This document shows, piece by piece, positions 62,001 to 64,000 of a DNA stretch of 64,000 nucleotides. The notes under the pieces are model-generated. The model ran no database searches and was not told the origin of the DNA. It saw only the letters and a program-made list of their open reading frames with translations. The stretch covers positions 17,731,254-17,795,253 of the forward strand of contig JADWOT020000002.1 of the NCBI GenBank assembly GCA_036345935.2, written 5' to 3'. Source of the stretch: Taenia hydatigena. Its lineage: Eukaryota > Platyhelminthes > Cestoda > Cyclophyllidea > Taeniidae. A program made the position numbers and the translations under genes. Each line of letters begins with the position of its first letter. Position 1 is the first letter of the stretch.

Positions 62001-62809
62001 ACATCGGGACAGGGAGTAAACCCAAGTGGTAGTCAAAAGTGGGAGCATGAAACGGTTGTAGCTGAGATGAGTGCCTTAACTGTTGCTTAATGTGTATCAT
62101 GTCTATAGCTTGAAGCGCATTGTCATGGAGGTGTGAATAGATCCGAAGCGAGAAGAGAGTTAAAACTTTTGATGAGTTCTTGTTGAGCTGTCGCTTTGGC
62201 TCATGGAACAGACAAATAAGGTATATCTATGCAGCTGATGATAGGATTCGTTTTGATTAAACCTCTCATCACAGTGTCGCATTCTACCTGTTTCAAAAGT
62301 ATTTTGCAGCTCATCATTTCGTTTACACAATGTTTTCTTCTGCGGTAGGTAAGCCCAATCGTTTTCGCAACAAGTAGCAAATCTATGGCACAACGACCAC
62401 CAGAGGAATGGTTTGCTGTCACATGAAGCAGTTGCCTATGTTTAGTGAGATGCAACAGCACTGATGTCATTGTTGGAATAAGTTGACGTAGCGCAGACTG
62501 TGATGTTGAATTAATTCTTGCCTCATAGTTATACGAGGAAGAAGTGTGCAGACGTCGTGCGCACGTGACTTTGAAACTGGACAATACGGAGAGAACCGAT
62601 GTGCTAGCCTCAAGGTGTGACTTTTTGGATCGTTGTCATGCAAATCGCCTATGCTAGCACCTTTTAGTAATGGTGAGTTACAGTAGCCTTCAATTGTTTG
62701 CCGCATATCTCATTTGTCATTTCCCGCATTGAACTCGTCTACTTGTTTGTCTCGCACCAAATTTTGCTCGTGCCATTTCCATTTCCAGTCATAATAGTGC
62801 ATTTTCTTG
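59051..62809. other. intergenic, no supported gene
   Basis: T/G-rich on the plus strand with no recognisable frame. Upstream exons of the F-box gene could lie here but none was identified. Confidence 0.5.
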
Positions 62810-63757
62810 ATGCTTCAGGCAGAAGATAGTTCACAGCGTAAAATCACCCATCTTCGATCTGAATTGGCATTGCGAGTTTGTGGATTTCTTGATGTGCCGG
62901 ATTTGGTGAATGTATGCGAGAGCATTCCAAGTTGGCGGTGGATCCTCTCAACATGTCCATTCCCCACCCTCATATATGATCACATTAACCGGTGGAGTTG
63001 GTTAGACAAACGTCTTTGCCAGCTACTCCTCCCACAGTCCTCACCTACCTCTTTTCAAAACGCTACTGAAGCCATTCGATATTAGAAGGAGCAAAGTGAC
63101 TCTTATGAGCGTTTCATTTCGGCGCCTGCTCGTGGCAAAGCCCCGAGAACTGCACACTTTAGCATTATGCCAGATCATAATGTAAGAGCGATGCCGGAGG
63201 AGGAATTCGCACTGCGGATGGAAGCATCCAACATCCCGCTATTCGGTTACCTTTCGATGATCAAGTACCGATCTCACACGCGCATTGTTGGTATGCATGG
63301 CTGCACTTTTTCTGTTCATTCGGCTGAAAGAGGTAAGAGTTTTGTTTTTAGAGAGGCAGCATTTGCAGGAGACCGAGATGGACATAACTGCTGTGACTGC
63401 ATAATCTATTTGGCGGATGCTTCGCGCCTTCTGAGGGATGATTTTGCATCCACCATGGAATCGCATGCACCTCATCAAACATTGTCGATTGCGGTGATTA
63501 TAAATGCGGAGGAAGATGAGTCAAGTGAGGTGGATAGTCTGGCGCGATTCATTCAGAGCCTTGGTGGCTTGGACGGCTCTCCGCTGGCTACTGTGCAGAC
63601 GAATTGGCGATTGTGGTGCATTAGGCGCCATGGAGGGAACTTTACCAACTGGTCAGATTTGTTGGAATGGAGCTTTTACGACGTGATGTGCAAAAGACTT
63701 GAGAGTGGCAGGCGAGAGACAAATCGTGTGATTGTATTCTTTGTGTATTTAACGTAG
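62810..63757 (+). CDS. probable F-box protein with GTPase-like C-terminal domain (FBXO4-like), one in-frame stop
   Basis: One frame is open from ATG 62,810 to the stop at 63,757 except for a TAG at 63,083-63,085. Residues about 15-50 (LRSELALRVCGFLDVPDLVN, then W in SWRWIL) fit an F-box, the Skp1-binding part of SCF ubiquitin ligases. After the TAG, CDCIIYLADASRLLRDDF, LSIAVIINAEEDES and TNWRLWCIRRHGGNFTNWSD with LLEWSF resemble the strand order of the small-GTPase-like substrate domain of FBXO4. The TAG may be removed by a short intron (a 60-bp GT..AG choice from 63,037 keeps frame but has weak sites), or be a nonsense mutation. ttgatgcttcag at 62,807-62,818 could instead be an acceptor, placing the start further upstream. 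Family assignment is from pattern only. Confidence 0.5.
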
Positions 63758-64000
63758 ATGATATCTATTTTTATTTTCATTGCTTATTTTGTTGGGTAAC
63801 TGAGGTGAGAATGGTGTGAGTGAGGCATGGAATGACTTGTTTGGAATGCGTTGTAGTCGTTGAGTTGCTACGCTGCTTTTTTGGGTGGTTGGATAAGTAA
63901 AGGCAGATCTTTGTAGTACTGCGCTGAATGCTTTGGTGACAGAGAGTGCATCGGGTCAGTAAATGAATGAAGAGATGAATCAGTTAAGCTGGAATAACTT
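63758..64000. other. 3' flank of the F-box-like gene
   Basis: No AATAAA was seen in the remaining bases; nothing else is recognisable. Confidence 0.4.

Noticed and set aside
1..64000. CRISPR arrays, bacterial operons, rRNA or tRNA genes
   Set aside because: None seen; sequence organisation is eukaryotic and no cloverleaf with both internal boxes at tRNA spacing was found.

Overview
The window reads as gene-poor nuclear DNA of a parasitic flatworm, most likely a tapeworm. There are no operons or dense ORFs. Short introns have GT..AG borders. Small genes have TATA boxes and AATAAA signals. The best gene is a complete five-exon venom allergen-like (CAP/SCP) protein of flatworm type. The cestode assignment rests mainly on the look of that protein and is an inference; a trematode is not excluded.

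Layout. From 1 to 16.7 kb there is almost no supportable gene: a few possible exons near 3.1-3.8 kb and 13.3-13.7 kb, and a 335-bp direct repeat pair (9.95 and 12.06 kb). The VAL gene lies at 16,906-18,021 on the minus strand, with a dispersed repeat just 5' of it. From 19 to 36 kb the sequence is mostly featureless, apart from a SINE-like patch (23.2-23.5 kb) and a possible secreted LamG/ConA-like gene fragment (28.8-29.5 kb).

The centre is a very large inverted repeat. Two arms of 6,777 bp (36,298-43,074 and 47,987-54,763) are almost identical and free of net indels, around a 4.9-kb spacer. Each arm holds one copy of an intronless 65-residue gene in which about 18% of residues are tryptophan. 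A third, diverged copy lies in the spacer as part of a tandem duplication. All three copies keep the same promoter layout: CACGTG, TCACGT, TATATAA, then ATG at fixed spacing, and a poly(A) signal. I recognise no family for this protein. The outer ends of the arms carry broken N-terminal pieces of a puromycin-sensitive aminopeptidase (M1 family), which are themselves arranged as older nested inverted copies. The borders suggest that the left arm was copied from the right arm by strand invasion at a shared aminopeptidase-linked segment.

A 100-N scaffold gap at 56,756 is followed by a decayed Ty3/gypsy-type pol region (to about 59.05 kb). The right end carries a probable F-box protein with a small-GTPase-like C-terminal domain (62,810-63,757), interrupted by one in-frame TAG. 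No direct functional link between the genes can be shown. The Trp-rich family, amplified by two different duplication routes and carrying an eggshell-gene-like promoter motif, is the most interesting candidate for something undescribed.
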